Origin: Paracoccaceae bacterium
GTDB lineage: Bacteria; Pseudomonadota; Alphaproteobacteria; Rhodobacterales; Rhodobacteraceae
Direction of reading: 5' to 3'
Length of the DNA stretch: 16,733 nt
NCBI GenBank assembly: GCA_003561595.1
Contig: PWWF01000342.1
Coordinates: 1-16,733 of the forward strand
Shown one piece after another: positions 7,434 to 14,466 of the stretch; within the stretch, counting starts at the first letter, position 1, and each line of letters starts with the position of its first letter. The translations under genes were made by a program, and so were the position numbers. The notes under the pieces are model-generated. The model searched no databases. It was not told the origin of the DNA and worked only from the letters and a program-made list of their open reading frames with translations.

Positions 7434-8219
7434 TCAGCGCCCCCCGTGGCCGCCATCGGCGGGGCCTGTCCATGTCACGACGCGGGATTCGATCAGCGCG
7501 ATCAGCCCATAGGCCAGCGCCGACAGCCCACAGACCGTCAGGATCGTCAGCCATGTGCGCGCAACGTCGAAGGAAAAGAGCGACAGCACGATCATCGCGC
7601 CGAGGCCGCGGTCGGTGCCCATCCATTCGGCGATCAGGGTGCCCAGCAGCGCCAGCGGGGCGGCGATCTTCAGCGCCGCGAAGAGATAGGGCAGCGCGCT
7701 CGGCACCGCGAGCTTGCACAACCGCTGCCAGCGCGAGGCGGCGATGACGTGGAACAACTCCTCCATGTTGCGGTCTATGGCGCGGAAGCCCTGCACCGCC
7801 CCCACCAGCAGCGGAAAGAAGGCCGCGATCGCCGCCACGGTAACATGCAGATGCGGCCCCTGGCCGATCCAGATGACGAAGATCGGCGCGATCGCGATGA
7901 TCGGGATGCAGTCGACCAGCACCGCCATCGAGACGATGGGCCGTTCCAACGCCCGGATCGCCAGCGCTACGGACGCAAGCGCCAGCGCCAGACTGGCTGC
8001 CACGGCATAGCCCGTCAGCGCCGACCGCACCGTGCGCGCGCCGTGATACATCAGATCATCGAACGAGGTCGGCAACATCGCCGCCACCTGACTGGGGGCG
8101 GGCACGGTGATGGGCAGCAGACCCAGGCCCTTGGCCAGTTCCGCGCCGAGGCCGACGGCCAGCAGCACCAGCATCGGCGGCACCAGCGCGCCGATCAGTC
8201 CCTGCCGCGCCCCGCTCAT
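7434..8219 (-). CDS. ABC transporter permease, first (SsuC/TauC/ThiX type)
   Basis: This is a 261-residue inner-membrane permease homologous to its downstream neighbour. It has a VPAPSQVAAM entry segment, about six membrane helices, and an EAA loop reading MEELFHVIAASRWQRLCKL then PSALPYLFAALKI. The start at 8219 is preferred because AGGG lies 7 bases upstream and 13 bases separate it from the ATPase stop. The alternative ATG at 8255 lies within the ATPase gene with no ribosome binding site. The two permeases differ clearly in sequence, so this is an old duplication rather than a recent one. Confidence 0.92.
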   Translation of the reverse strand: MSGARQGLIGALVPPMLVLLAVGLGAELAKGLGLLPITVPAPSQVAAMLPTSFDDLMYHGARTVRSALTGYAVAASLALALASVALAIRALERPIVSMAVLVDCIPIIAIAPIFVIWIGQGPHLHVTVAAIAAFFPLLVGAVQGFRAIDRNMEELFHVIAASRWQRLCKLAVPSALPYLFAALKIAAPLALLGTLIAEWMGTDRGLGAMIVLSLFSFDVARTWLTILTVCGLSALAYGLIALIESRVVTWTGPADGGHGGR

Positions 8220-8232
8220 GCCCGGCCCTGCA

Positions 8233-9000
8233 TCACGCCACCGCACCGGAATCATCGAACAGTGCCGCGCGCACTTCGTTTTCGAGCGCGTTGAAGGCCA
8301 GCTGGCGCATCATCTCCAGCCGCCGCGGGCGCGGCATGTCGACCTCGATGCGGTGTGCGATGCGGCCGGGATTGGCGCTGAGCACCAGCACCGTATCGGC
8401 CATGAACACCGCCTCGCTGATCGAGTGGGTGACAAGCACCGCTGTGGTGCCGGTGCTTTTCCAGATCCGAAGTAACTCGAGGTTCATGCGCTGGCGGGTG
8501 ATCTCATCGAGCGCGCCGAAGGGTTCGTCCATCAAGAGTACCTTGGGGTCAAGCGCCAGCGCGCGGGCAATCGCCACCCGCTGCTGCATACCGCCCGAAA
8601 GCTGCGCGGGCCGTGCTTCCTCAAATCCAGCCAGCCCGACCATGTGCACCAGCGCTTTGGGGTCGCGCGTGGCGGGCACGCGCGCCACCTCTATCGGCAG
8701 GCAAACATTACCCAGCACATTGCGCCAGGGCAGTAGCGATGCTTCCTGGAACACGAAGCCGATCTCGTGCTTGCGCCGGGCCACGGAGGGGGCATTGGCG
8801 CCGATGCGGATCTCGCCCTCACTGGGCCGCAACACATCGGCGACCAGGCGGAGAAGAGTGGACTTGCCGCACCCCGACGGGCCGATCAGCGCCGTGAAAC
8901 TGCCCGTGGGCAGCGTCAACTCGATCCCCTCCAGCGCGCTCACCTCTCGGTCGGGCAAGAGGAAGCGCTTTGCCACGTTGCGCAGGATAATCTCGGTCAT
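8233..9000 (-). CDS. ABC transporter ATP-binding protein (SsuB/TauB/NrtD type)
   Basis: This is a 255-residue ATPase with all key motifs: Walker A GPSGCGKST (40-48), Q-loop Gln85 in FVFQEASLLPW, signature LSGGMQQR (134-141), Walker B VLLMDEP with D158 and E159, and switch His192 in VTHS. The sequence type is the nitrate/sulfonate/taurine/thiamine-pyrimidine importer group. The ATG at 9000 overlaps the preceding amidohydrolase stop as ATGA and follows AAGGGGG by 7 bases, so translation is coupled. It energises the two-permease importer of operon B. Confidence 0.95.
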   Translation of the reverse strand: MTEIILRNVAKRFLLPDREVSALEGIELTLPTGSFTALIGPSGCGKSTLLRLVADVLRPSEGEIRIGANAPSVARRKHEIGFVFQEASLLPWRNVLGNVCLPIEVARVPATRDPKALVHMVGLAGFEEARPAQLSGGMQQRVAIARALALDPKVLLMDEPFGALDEITRQRMNLELLRIWKSTGTTAVLVTHSISEAVFMADTVLVLSANPGRIAHRIEVDMPRPRRLEMMRQLAFNALENEVRAALFDDSGAVA

Positions 9001-10469
9001 TCGGCGACCCCCTTCCGGTTTGCAACATCGCAGTGACACCCGGCGCGGTAATAGCCGCGCGTGGCCTCGGCGAGCAGGTCCTGCGCGGCACTGTCCAGCG
9101 GCCCGGCCACAGCGCGAGCCTGCGTTATCAGTTCGGCCTCGATCGCCGGCAGGTCAATGCTTAGACACCGCCCCTGCGCCACCACCTGCCGCCCAGCCAC
9201 CCACAGTCCCGCCACATCGGCCTGCGTTGCCCGCGTCAGCAACAGTTCCGTGGCGGAAACGCGATCGGCCAGCACATCGGCCATGATCCGGTCGGTCGCG
9301 AGCAGAAGCAGGTCGGCCGGAGCGCCCGGCTCGACCCGCCCGCCACCATCGTGGCCGAGGATCGCCGCGCGCCCGTCGTCGAGCACGGCTTGCCATAGGC
9401 GCTCGGCGCTCAGAACATCGGTCGTGCCGAAGCCGCGCTGCAGGTGCCACAGCATCCGAACTTCGCGCAGCGCGTCCTCGTCATCGTCAAAGGCCATCCC
9501 GTCTAGCCCCATGCCGAAGCGCAGCCCCGTGGCCACGAAATCGGCGACCGGCGCGATGCCGGAGCGCAGCCGCAGATTTGACGACGTGTTGACCGACACC
9601 ATCACACCGCGCTCGGCCAGCAGTTCACACTCGTCGCGCCGCAGCCATGTGCCATGCGCTACCGTCAGCCGGGGCGACAGGAGGCCCAGCGTATCCAGAT
9701 GCGCAATCAGCCCGGACGGATAGGTGGCATCCGCCCACTGCCGCTGCGCCTGTGTCTCCAGCAAATGCATATGGACGCGTCGACCGTAGCGGGCCGAGCG
9801 GTCGGCAATCTCGGCCAGCGTAGCGTTATCCACCCATTGCGGACCGACAGGCCCGTATTGAGGCAGGAAATGCGTCGAGGCGTGCGCGAACACGGTCTCG
9901 GCCGCGTCGAGCTGAGCTGCCATCGACGGCAAAGCACTTCCGCGCGCGGCCGCCTGCGCGCGTATCCTCTCGGGCAGAGCGTCCAGCAGCGGCGCGGGAT
10001 CGCCATAGGTGACCGGGTTATGCCCGAAGATCGGCGCAGCGAAGGCGACACGTACCCCGACATCGGCAGCGGCCCGCGCCACGTCTGCCGCCTCGGCCAC
10101 GAGGGCTTGTGGGTCCTGCGTGTTGTGGCAATGGTTCAGCACCGCCACACCCGAGCGCGCCATCCGCCCGAAGGCGGCGGCAGCGCGCAGGTAAGGGTCC
10201 ACTCGCGGCTCGAGCCCCAGCCGGGCGATCCAGACCTCGAGCATGTCGTCCTGCGCACCGAAAGCAGCAGTTCGCATCCCACGTCCATGGTCATGTGCGT
10301 TGCAGAGCGCCGGCATCAGTATGCCGCCACCCTGCGATGTAACGGAAGGCTCCAGCGCCGCGACTCGGCCTTTGGACATGCGCAGGCCGCCCGGTTCTGC
10401 CGACAAGGCTGACGCCGCGCCGGCAGGGCCGCGCAACAGGGCATCGAAAGCGATCACGGCGTCGGTCAC
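8997..10469 (-). CDS. COG0402 amidohydrolase (cytosine deaminase / chlorohydrolase-like)
   Basis: This is a 490-residue metal-dependent hydrolase of the family that removes amino or other groups from aromatic heterocycles, including cytosine, guanine, S-adenosylhomocysteine and triazine deaminases and AtzB-like enzymes. The metal and catalytic set is visible: NAHDH with H59 and H61, HLLETQ with H235 and E238, AHGTW with H272, and GLDG with D323. SNLRLRSG precedes the last Asp, as in AtzB and 8-oxoguanine-deaminase-like members. The start is a GTG at 10469 with GGGGG 7 bases upstream, 19 bases after the solute-binding protein gene. Its place between the binding protein and the ATPase suggests it acts on the transported compound immediately after uptake (inference). 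There is no signal peptide, so it is cytoplasmic. Confidence 0.9.
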   Translation of the reverse strand: MTDAVIAFDALLRGPAGAASALSAEPGGLRMSKGRVAALEPSVTSQGGGILMPALCNAHDHGRGMRTAAFGAQDDMLEVWIARLGLEPRVDPYLRAAAAFGRMARSGVAVLNHCHNTQDPQALVAEAADVARAAADVGVRVAFAAPIFGHNPVTYGDPAPLLDALPERIRAQAAARGSALPSMAAQLDAAETVFAHASTHFLPQYGPVGPQWVDNATLAEIADRSARYGRRVHMHLLETQAQRQWADATYPSGLIAHLDTLGLLSPRLTVAHGTWLRRDECELLAERGVMVSVNTSSNLRLRSGIAPVADFVATGLRFGMGLDGMAFDDDEDALREVRMLWHLQRGFGTTDVLSAERLWQAVLDDGRAAILGHDGGGRVEPGAPADLLLLATDRIMADVLADRVSATELLLTRATQADVAGLWVAGRQVVAQGRCLSIDLPAIEAELITQARAVAGPLDSAAQDLLAEATRGYYRAGCHCDVANRKGVAE

Positions 10470-10488
10470 GGCGCAACCCCCAGGGCGA

Positions 10489-11547
10489 TCAGCCCAGTGT
10501 CTCGTGGGCGCTGCGGATCAGGTCGTCGGTCATGACATCGGTCACCTCGATCTGACCTGCCTCCATCTCGCCTGCATTCATAAGGAACTCAAGCCCTGCC
10601 TCGAAGGCATCCGGCTCTAGCCAAAGCAGGCCATTCTCGGCAGCCGCGCCCACGGGCACAAAATCGGCCATCATCAGGCTCTCGGCCGTCTGCGCCTCGA
10701 GATCCAGGCCCCGCTGGCCATAGGTCTCGACCATAAGTTCCGCCATTTCCTCGGGGTTGTCGAGATGCCATTGCCAGCCACGGATTTCGGCCCGCAGCCA
10801 GCGCACCAACAGATCTGGGTTTTCGTCGATGACATCGTCCGAGGCGATCAGCACGCCCGCATGGCCAGGCACGCCGAGGTCGTTCATCAGCGCGATATGG
10901 ATATCCCCTCCGCGCGTTTGCAGCATGACGCCCTGATTAGTAGCCCAGCCATAATAGCCATCGACCTGCCCGGCGGCGAGAATGCCGGGGTCAGTGCCCA
11001 CAGGCACGAAGGTCACGCTTTCAGGGTCAAGACCGGCAGAACGCATTAGATTGGCCATCTGCGGCCGGGTGCCATCGGGCAGCGCGATGGTCTTGCCGGG
11101 GAAATCCTCGAGCGTCCGGATCGGGGTCTCGGCCAGGCTCATGATTGCGCCAGGCGCGCGCTGCATGATCGCGGCAAAGGCCTTGACCGGCAGGCCCGCA
11201 AGGCGCGAGCGGATCGTGCCCTCGACATCGGTATCGGTGGTGGTGAACTGGCCCGTGGCCACCCCCACATCCGAGGCCGCCATGCCGGGGCCGCCGGGCA
11301 GGAACTCGGCCTCGATGCCTTCCTCGGCGAAATAGCCGTTATGAATGGCGGCGAAATGGCCGCCGAACTGGATCGACTTGACCCAGCCAAGCTGGTGAAC
11401 GGTGCGGTCCATTTCCTCGGCCGTCACCGGAAGCCCCCACAACCCGGCCGGGAGTGCCAGCGCCCCGGCCGAGGCGCCGAGGAAGCTGCGCCGTCCCATC
11501 ACCGGGGCGGAGGTATGAAGAGTGGGTCTGCGCGTCTTGTGTGCCAT
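10489..11547 (-). CDS. ABC solute-binding protein, NMT1/THI5-like, with Tat signal
   Basis: This is a 352-residue periplasmic binding protein of the NMT1/THI5-like (SsuA/ThiY) fold, with LGWVKSIQFGGHFAAIHNGYFAEEGI at about 53-78 in the usual ligand-site position. The signal peptide carries a twin-arginine motif, GRRSFLG at 18-24, then a hydrophobic stretch and a likely cleavage after VTA (residue 43), so Tat export is predicted. Family members bind taurine, sulfonates, nitrate, thiamine pyrimidines, riboflavin and other small aromatic or heterocyclic compounds. The ATG at 11547 has AAAGGG 9 bases upstream. It is the first gene of operon B and supplies the importer's specificity, but the ligand cannot be read from sequence. 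Confidence 0.92.
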   Translation of the reverse strand: MAHKTRRPTLHTSAPVMGRRSFLGASAGALALPAGLWGLPVTAEEMDRTVHQLGWVKSIQFGGHFAAIHNGYFAEEGIEAEFLPGGPGMAASDVGVATGQFTTTDTDVEGTIRSRLAGLPVKAFAAIMQRAPGAIMSLAETPIRTLEDFPGKTIALPDGTRPQMANLMRSAGLDPESVTFVPVGTDPGILAAGQVDGYYGWATNQGVMLQTRGGDIHIALMNDLGVPGHAGVLIASDDVIDENPDLLVRWLRAEIRGWQWHLDNPEEMAELMVETYGQRGLDLEAQTAESLMMADFVPVGAAAENGLLWLEPDAFEAGLEFLMNAGEMEAGQIEVTDVMTDDLIRSAHETLG

Positions 11548-11578
11548 GGCTATGTGCCCTTTCTGCGGGGTTATCCCT

Positions 11579-11596
11579 TGTCGAACGTGTCGAACG
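11579..11596. repeat. Tandem 9-mer upstream of operon B
   Basis: TGTCGAACG occurs twice back to back (11579-11587 and 11588-11596), starting 32 bases before the solute-binding protein ATG. The two TCGA cores also give a short dyad. It could be a regulator site overlapping the operon B leader, or chance. Confidence 0.4.
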
Positions 11597-11690
11597 CTGG
11601 CGGTGGCGGCGCAAGTTTCCGCCGTCCACAGCCCGATCTTTCACCATGCAGGGCACGAGGCGCAGAGTCCGAATCAATTATGGCCGCACT

Positions 11691-11725
11691 GTCTTTATCG
11701 GAAATTATCTAATTATCGAAAATTT
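11691..11725. promoter_or_regulatory. AT-rich divergent promoter region of operons B and C
   Basis: In a GC-rich window this short stretch is clearly AT-rich. It contains three TTATC words at 11695, 11705 and 11713, spaced 10 and 8 bases. It lies in the 280-base gap between the divergent operons B and C (11548-11827) and is the most likely place for one or both promoters. I could not fix a -35/-10 pair with confidence. The rest of the gap shows no gene. Confidence 0.4.
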
Positions 11726-11827
11726 GAGCATCGTGGCTGCGGATTTGTGCAAGACGGAAACACCCCCGGGTTTCGCGGCCCGGCGCAGGGATGAGCCGCG
11801 ATCAGGGCTTGCCCGGTTCTGCGGCAG

Positions 11828-12691
11828 ATGGTCTTCGAAATCGCCATGGAAACGAAAAACGCTCCTGAAACGATTGTCGCGCGGCGCCCGGTGGAACTGG
11901 GCGGCATCACGCTCAGCATGCTGAGCGTCGGGCCCCGCACCGGGCGGCCCGTGGTGCTGATCCACGGGCTGGGCTGGGATGCGGCGCGGCTGTGGTCCGG
12001 GCAGATGGAACGGCTGGCCGCCGGGGGCTGGCACGTGCTGGCGCCCGATCTGCGCGGCAATGGCGGATCTTCGCCCATCGGCGCGCCGCTGCATGTGCCG
12101 GATCTGGCCGATGACCTTGCCGCCGCATTGCAGGCACTCGGGGTGGTCCGGCCGATCCTTGTGGGCTTTTCCATGGGCGGCATGGTCGCAACCGATCTGG
12201 CCCTGCGGCCCGAGGTGCAGGCCGCCGGGCTGATGATCGCCTGCGGTGGCGTCACCTGCCCGCCCGAGGCCGAGGCCGCTGTCGATGCGATGCTGGAACG
12301 CGCCAGGCAGCTAGGGCCCGATGCTTTCGCCGCCGAACAGGCCGAAGCCATCTTCGCCCCCGCCTGGGCCGAGGCGAACCCCGACGCCGTGGCCGATTTC
12401 CGCCGCTGGCGCGCGGCGATGGATCAGGAGAGCCTGTTTCACTCCTTCCGCGCGCCCTATGGCTGCGACTATGCGCCCGGGCTTGCCGCCATATCCTGCC
12501 CCGTCTCGGTGCTGGTCGCTGCCGAGGACAGTTTCATCGACCCCGAGGAGGCCCGCGCGCTCGCGGCCCGCTTCGCTGACGCGCGGTTCGATGTGATGCC
12601 CGGTGTGGGTCACATGGCCCCGATCGAGGCGCCCGAGGTATTTGCCGCCCATCTCGCGGCCTTCTTCGTACGGGTGGAGGGGCAGGCATGA
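11828..12691 (+). CDS. Alpha/beta hydrolase
   Basis: This is a 287-residue alpha/beta-hydrolase-fold enzyme. It has the oxyanion motif HGLGWD (46-51), nucleophile elbow GFSMGG with S115, acid D234 in AAEDSFI, and His262 in GVGHMAPIEAP. It has no signal peptide and is probably cytoplasmic. The overall pattern resembles 3-oxoadipate enol-lactonase (PcaD) and RutD-like carbamate hydrolases, and the sequence cannot decide between ester, lactone and carbamate substrates. Starts at 11828 and 11846 are both possible, and neither has a good Shine-Dalgarno. It is the first gene of operon C. Its stop overlaps the start of the pyroglutamyl-peptidase homologue as ATGA, so the two are translationally coupled. 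Confidence 0.9.
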   Translation: MVFEIAMETKNAPETIVARRPVELGGITLSMLSVGPRTGRPVVLIHGLGWDAARLWSGQMERLAAGGWHVLAPDLRGNGGSSPIGAPLHVPDLADDLAAALQALGVVRPILVGFSMGGMVATDLALRPEVQAAGLMIACGGVTCPPEAEAAVDAMLERARQLGPDAFAAEQAEAIFAPAWAEANPDAVADFRRWRAAMDQESLFHSFRAPYGCDYAPGLAAISCPVSVLVAAEDSFIDPEEARALAARFADARFDVMPGVGHMAPIEAPEVFAAHLAAFFVRVEGQA

Positions 12692-13374
12692 TCGGACTCG
12701 TGACTGGCTCGCAGCCTTTCGCAGGTCTGCCCGACAATCCCGCCGAGCATCTACTGCCCGAGGTCGAGGGCGCTAGCTTTCACGGTGTCACGATCCGCAG
12801 CGTGGCCACCCCCGTTAGTGTAGAGACCGTCCCCGAGACCATCGCCGGGCTGATCGCCGAGCATCGACCAGTCTTTCACGTGGCGCTTGGCCTTGCCCTC
12901 GGCACCCCGGTCCTGCGGTTGGAAACGACGGCGATCAACCGGCTCGATTTCGCTGTGGCCGACAATTTCGGCCAGCGCCCTGCCGATGGCCGCCCAATCG
13001 ACCCCGATGGCCCACCCGCGCGCATGGCTACCTGGGACGCGCGTGCCCTAGTCGCCGGGCTGCGGGCCGATGGGCTTCCGGCCGTGGTGTCGCACCATGC
13101 GGGCACGCATCTGTGCAACGTCACGCTCTATACAAGCGCGGGCGCCATGGTGGCGACGGGGCTGCCCGGCCCCTGCGGCTTTCTACATCTGCCCTATCTG
13201 CCCGAGCAGGTCGCCCGCTTCCAGATGCAGGCCCCTGCCAGGGGTGATCTTGCCCCACTCACCGAGCGGTCGCTGCCAAGCATGTGCTTTGCGCTGCAAC
13301 TGCGGGCGCTGCGCCATGTGCTCGACACTCTTTCCCGCACCGCATCCCAAACACAAGGAGGACGCACGGCATGA
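12688..13374 (+). CDS. Pyroglutamyl-peptidase I homologue (peptidase C15)
   Basis: This is a 228-residue cytoplasmic protein with the complete C15 catalytic triad: E79 in LRLETTAIN, C143 in HHAGTHLCN and H167 in GFLHLPYLPEQ. In the Bacillus enzyme the triad is E81, C144 and H168, so spacing is conserved. Pyroglutamyl peptidases cleave an N-terminal 5-oxoproline (a gamma-lactam) from peptides. The N-terminal pocket motif is TGSQPFAG where the family usually has TGF.PFGG. The first aromatic residue of the pyroglutamyl pocket is therefore replaced by Ser8, and a Gly by Ala. Overlap with genes on both sides (ATGA at 12688 and 13371) binds it to a catabolic operon, which is unusual for a housekeeping peptidase. 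Action on a small lactam or imide metabolite is possible (inference). Confidence 0.88.
   Translation: MIGLVTGSQPFAGLPDNPAEHLLPEVEGASFHGVTIRSVATPVSVETVPETIAGLIAEHRPVFHVALGLALGTPVLRLETTAINRLDFAVADNFGQRPADGRPIDPDGPPARMATWDARALVAGLRADGLPAVVSHHAGTHLCNVTLYTSAGAMVATGLPGPCGFLHLPYLPEQVARFQMQAPARGDLAPLTERSLPSMCFALQLRALRHVLDTLSRTASQTQGGRTA
13355..13361 (+). promoter_or_regulatory. Ribosome binding site of the oxygenase gene
   Basis: AAGGAGG, a full Shine-Dalgarno match, lies 9 bases before the ATG at 13371 and within the last codons of the upstream gene. It fixes the oxygenase start against a longer in-frame possibility beginning at 13284. Confidence 0.75.
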
Positions 13375-14399
13375 CCAAGGAACCCCAACCCGTCGTTTAC
13401 GAAAAGGCCCGAGAAATCGCTGTCAGCGAGATCCCAGTGATCGACATCGCCCCCCTGCGCCATGGCGACCTGCGCGCCCGCCAGAGCGTCGCCGCCGAGA
13501 TCGCGCGCGCCTGCGAGACGGTGGGCTTTTTCTACATCACCGGGCATGGCGTAGCGCAAAGTCTGATCGATGACGCCTTCGCCCAGAACCGCGCATTCTT
13601 CGAGCAACCTTTCGAGGAGCGGATGAAATCGGCCGCTACCCGCAAACAGTGGCGCGGCTATGTGCCCTCCAAGCTCGAGGGCGAGGGTGGCGCGGTGGGC
13701 GGCTCGATCCAGACCTTCCGGTTGATGCTCGACCTCGCCGCCGATGACCCGGATGTGCTGCGCGGCAAGCCAATGCACCTGCCCAACCGCCGCGTGCCGC
13801 ATCTGCCCGGGTTCGACACCACCATCGAGGCCTATCTGCACGAGATGCACGTCCTTTCGGCCATGCTTCGCCACGCCTTCGCGCTGGGTCTCGGACTGGC
13901 CGAGGAGTGGTTCGACCCGTTCTACAAGCGCCCGCTGATCCAGCAGAGCCTGCTTTACTACCGCCCTCCGAAATCGGGCCGCCCCGAGGATCTGGAGATC
14001 GGCGCGGGCGAGCACAGCGACACCGGCGCCTTCACTCTGCTGATGCAGGACGAGGTCGGCGGGCTGGAAGTCGGCCATCTCGACCAGCAATGGGTCGCCG
14101 CACCGCCGATCCGCGGCACATTCGTCATCAATATCGGCGACATGATGATGCGCTGGACGAACGGGCGCTTCCGCTCCACCCCGCACCGGGTGGTGAACCG
14201 CGCGGACCGGGCGCGCTATTCCATGCCCTATTTCGCCAATCCCGATTACGATTCCATCATCGCCCCGATCCCGGCGCTTATCGAACCCGGGTCGGACGCG
14301 GCCTATCCGCCGATCCATTTCGGGCAATACATGGATGATTTCTACAAACACGGCATGAACTATCTCGACGATCTGCCGCCCGAATACGCCGAATCCTGA
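13371..14399 (+). CDS. Isopenicillin-N-synthase-like 2-oxoglutarate/Fe(II) oxygenase
   Basis: This is a 342-residue non-heme iron oxygenase with a DIOX_N-like N-terminal part (IPVIDIAPL, CETVGFFYITGHG at about 48-60) and a 2OG-FeII_Oxy core. The iron ligands H215 and D217 (EHSDTGAFTLL) and H272 (TPHRV) are present, as is the 2-oxoglutarate-binding R282-x-S284 (RARYSMPYF). All catalytic residues are intact. Members hydroxylate, ring-close or desaturate small molecules. Bacterial homologues in catabolic clusters are mostly uncharacterised. The ATG at 13371 has a full AAGGAGG and overlaps the stop of the pyroglutamyl-peptidase homologue. It probably hydroxylates the pathway substrate or an intermediate in the cytoplasm (inference). 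A beta-lactam biosynthesis role is unlikely because no peptide synthetase is nearby. Confidence 0.93.
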   Translation: MTKEPQPVVYEKAREIAVSEIPVIDIAPLRHGDLRARQSVAAEIARACETVGFFYITGHGVAQSLIDDAFAQNRAFFEQPFEERMKSAATRKQWRGYVPSKLEGEGGAVGGSIQTFRLMLDLAADDPDVLRGKPMHLPNRRVPHLPGFDTTIEAYLHEMHVLSAMLRHAFALGLGLAEEWFDPFYKRPLIQQSLLYYRPPKSGRPEDLEIGAGEHSDTGAFTLLMQDEVGGLEVGHLDQQWVAAPPIRGTFVINIGDMMMRWTNGRFRSTPHRVVNRADRARYSMPYFANPDYDSIIAPIPALIEPGSDAAYPPIHFGQYMDDFYKHGMNYLDDLPPEYAES

Positions 14400-14411
14400 A
14401 AATCTCCCGAA

Positions 14412-14437
14412 GCCGCCCGGCCGGGGTGCCGGGCGGC
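14412..14437 (+). other. Strong intra-operon stem-loop
   Basis: GCCGCCCGGC (14412-14421) and GCCGGGCGGC (14428-14437) form a perfect 10-bp stem with a 6-base loop, 12 bases after the oxygenase stop. No T-run follows, so it is not a standard intrinsic terminator. It may protect the upstream mRNA from 3' decay or lower expression of the DUF3830-like gene. Confidence 0.7.
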
Positions 14438-14466
14438 GTGCCGTCCCCATCACAGGTGTCCCAGAC

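Noticed and set aside
9001..9039. Longer start for the ABC ATPase at 9039
   Set aside because: The ATG at 9000 has AAGGGGG at good distance and an ATGA overlap, and the protein then begins as family members do.
13371..14399. Beta-lactam biosynthesis role for the isopenicillin-N-synthase-like gene
   Set aside because: No peptide synthetase, acyltransferase or epimerase is present. The family name covers many unrelated small-molecule oxygenases.
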